Source: Candidatus Omnitrophota bacterium (lineage in GTDB: Bacteria; NPL-UPA2; BS750m-G34). From it: a DNA stretch of 7,897 nt. The stretch spans positions 1 to 7,897 of the forward strand of contig JADHWT010000047.1 of assembly GCA_016783345.1 (NCBI GenBank), in the 5' to 3' direction. The translations under genes were made by a program, and so were the position numbers. Under the pieces are notes generated by a model, which saw only the letters and a program-made list of their open reading frames with translations, searched no databases and was not told the DNA's origin. Shown here one piece after another: positions 6,068 through 7,897 of the stretch (position 1 is its first letter; the number at the start of each line of letters is the position of its first letter).

Positions 6068-7897
6068 AACTTAAATACCTTCTCTCCCTGCTCTCTATAT
6101 TCATCCTTGACCTCCTGGCTTACTGTCCTCCAGACAAGAAATTGTTTGCGGATGATATTTAAAAATCTTCTGTTAAGTCTCACCCACGTATTGACCTCGC
6201 CACTTAGACGATCTATCTCAAGATGGATTTCATAGATACCATATTCACCTGTAGGTATAGCCCTCATATCTACCTTCTGGCTTACCCCTAAGTCAAAGGG
6301 CGCAAGCCAGCTCTTAAAAGAAACCATAAATCCATTTTCATCTTTGTGCCTGAACATGGAAAGCTCGGTCTCCTGGGTATAAAAATTCCCAACTGACTCT
6401 TCTTCATAAGAAGAGAAAAATTCTTTAAAGAATACATAGAGCCCCAGAATCTCCTTACCGCTTATAGTAAATGGGAATTCAAATTTCCATATATCCCCTT
6501 CTGGCTTGGGTAAGACCCATTTGCGTGTAACATCAGGCACAGCCATCTGCGCTGCCTTTCTGGCAGGGTATATTGTAGACATAAGAACCACTGCCATTAC
6601 TACCATAGTAGAGGAGACAGCTGAAAGAGAAGAATAATTTAAAGTAAGACCTCCCAGAATCCCGAATGTAGTAAATATCTTGGCTATTACCTGTCCTATT
6701 AAATATCCTGCAATTGCCCCTAATATTGCAAAGACACAGGATTCAGCTATAAAGAGAGACCCGATATGGACCGGGGCCAATCCAACCGAGCTATAGATTC
6801 CTATCTCCTTAAACCTCTCATAGACAGAGCCCATCATGGTATTTAGAACAATAAGCGACGCAATAAGGATAGGGATAAAGAGATTACTCATCCCGGAAAA
6901 TGATGTCATGGCTAAGGAGCTGTATACTGTAACCTTATCCTTAATCCCGGCAAAAAGAGTTACTGCAAGTCTAGATACAAAACTCTCTACCTTTTCCTTT
7001 ATATCAATATTTTCATCAAATCTTACAGCCACTGACTGTATGGTCCCGCCAAGATCACGCGCCAGCCTGTATGGTAAAATAACTACATTGCCCAGCTCTA
7101 AATGTGTAAATGTCTCAAGTTTGGTCTTACCTTCTATACCAGTAGCTCTTTGCTTACTTGTCTTTACCTCCTGCTGCTCCTGGGTACTCATCACTACAAA
7201 ATTTACCGGTGTAATACGCTCATTATCCAGGTCTTTAAAATCCTTCATAGCAAGGCTGTCTAATATTCCTTTAAGCAGGAGATCCTCTCCAAAAATTCTT
7301 ATCCTTTTTTTACTTACATCCTTTGGTTTTATTTCCAAAAGTTCTGCCAGCTCACTTGGCAGGATACACGTCTTTTCATCATCTTTATCAAACCACTTTC
7401 CCGCTGTTAAATATTTCTCCAGATGGGTCACAGCACTCTCCTCAGGTGCCAGCCCCAGGGCAGCTAAGGCAAAGGCAGACGCAGAATTGCCATTATCTAC
7501 TTTAAGTTTAATATGACAGGACTTGCCTATATCCCTTGAGATAATCCATGCCCTGGGAGAGACAACTGCTCCTTCAGAAAATTCACTCTCTATATAATCC
7601 AATGCCGGTTCTTCCATAGGATACCAGACCCTATCCCGGATTAGGACCCCTTCATAAGATGGTTTATTAGGCCTTGGGACCTGATTATACTGCATATATG
7701 TCTTTACTGAAGTAAAAGAAAGCACAGTAAAGGTAAGTAGAATAAGTGTAATGCAGGTCAACACGGTCCTGGTTCTACGCCTTTTCATATTAGAGATACC
7801 TAAGGTAAATGCCGTTGCTGAGGCGCTTATTCTGCCAACATCAGCCTGATATACCTTTGCCCTCTTCTTCTTCATCTGTTCCATCTGCTCCTGGAAT
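6064..7897 (-). CDS. Large FtsX-like ABC permease, N-terminus beyond window
   Basis: At least 606 residues (counted from the ATG at 7884) of a MacB/FtsX-type permease. Residues 24-60 (FTLGISNMKRRRTRTVLTCI and a membrane span) are the usual cytoplasmic lead-in and first span of an FtsX unit. A large extracytoplasmic domain follows (about 61-333). Three spans come next (about 335-352, 376-402, 420-439), with the family motifs GSVYERFKEIGIYSSVGLA (352-370) and STIYPARKAAQMAVPDVTR (436-454). A C-terminal cytoplasmic domain of about 145 residues (460-606) is unusual and unrecognised. The frame stays open beyond the ATG to the window edge (F-Q-E-Q), and the segment before the first span reads like the middle of a longer protein. 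The gene therefore probably begins upstream, and AGGAG only three bases before the ATG is too close to be convincing. It is the first gene of the array in this window and overlaps the OPT-like gene by four bases. It likely pairs with the ATPase and the minimal permease. FtsX-like identity is firm, substrate unknown. Confidence 0.88.
   Translation of the reverse strand, partial: FQEQMEQMKKKRAKVYQADVGRISASATAFTLGISNMKRRRTRTVLTCITLILLTFTVLSFTSVKTYMQYNQVPRPNKPSYEGVLIRDRVWYPMEEPALDYIESEFSEGAVVSPRAWIISRDIGKSCHIKLKVDNGNSASAFALAALGLAPEESAVTHLEKYLTAGKWFDKDDEKTCILPSELAELLEIKPKDVSKKRIRIFGEDLLLKGILDSLAMKDFKDLDNERITPVNFVVMSTQEQQEVKTSKQRATGIEGKTKLETFTHLELGNVVILPYRLARDLGGTIQSVAVRFDENIDIKEKVESFVSRLAVTLFAGIKDKVTVYSSLAMTSFSGMSNLFIPILIASLIVLNTMMGSVYERFKEIGIYSSVGLAPVHIGSLFIAESCVFAILGAIAGYLIGQVIAKIFTTFGILGGLTLNYSSLSAVSSTMVVMAVVLMSTIYPARKAAQMAVPDVTRKWVLPKPEGDIWKFEFPFTISGKEILGLYVFFKEFFSSYEEESVGNFYTQETELSMFRHKDENGFMVSFKSWLAPFDLGVSQKVDMRAIPTGEYGIYEIHLEIDRLSGEVNTWVRLNRRFLNIIRKQFLVWRTVSQEVKDEYREQGEKVFKL

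Noticed and set aside
6836..7516. Plus-strand open frame of 226 codons
   Set aside because: It lies wholly inside the large FtsX-like permease gene on the opposite strand. Its product is serine-rich and has no recognisable domain, as expected for an antisense shadow.

Overview
The window looks like a piece of chromosome from an uncultivated Gram-negative-type bacterium with moderately low GC (about 40% by eye). The gene families suggest a PVC-group or Omnitrophota-like lineage: a split ABC/FtsX export system together with an OPT-superfamily-like membrane protein and a PqqD-like protein. This placement is an inference from gene content, not a computed assignment. Nothing points to phage, plasmid or integrative elements.

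Layout. At the left edge, one plus-strand gene (1-771) encodes the C-terminal part of a GAF domain plus a complete GGDEF diguanylate cyclase domain; its N-terminus is probably outside the window. All other genes are on the minus strand and form one tightly packed array transcribed from the right edge leftwards. In transcription order they are: the C-terminal part of a large FtsX-like permease (7897-6064), a 656-residue OPT-like multi-pass membrane protein (6067-4097), an unrecognised 293-residue protein made of two related halves (4060-3179), a PqqD-like protein (3188-2820), a 41-residue single-span membrane protein (2813-2688), a minimal 214-residue FtsX-like permease (2606-1962), a LolD/MacB-type ATPase (1949-1209) and a PilZ-domain protein (1209-790). 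Four-base, ten-base and one-base overlaps, and gaps of 6 to 81 bases, argue for a single operon. The PilZ gene converges on the diguanylate cyclase across only 18 bases, which hold a small symmetric A/T hairpin.

How the genes may work together. The ATPase most plausibly powers one or both FtsX-like permeases, giving a MacB/Lol-type mechanotransmission or export complex. The OPT-like protein is a second, secondary-type transport component. The PilZ protein is translationally coupled to the ATPase and could make the system responsive to c-di-GMP, which the neighbouring GGDEF enzyme can make. The PqqD-like protein has the fold used elsewhere to present peptides to radical-SAM enzymes, yet no such enzyme lies in the window. 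The substrate and purpose of the whole assembly are unknown. It is the best candidate here for an undescribed system.

Non-coding DNA is scarce. The only notable intergenic segment (2607-2687) is almost filled by an imperfect inverted repeat carrying two TGGGACAGTCCC blocks 40 bases apart. A related ACTGTCCCC block lies in the 36-base gap before the 293-residue gene.
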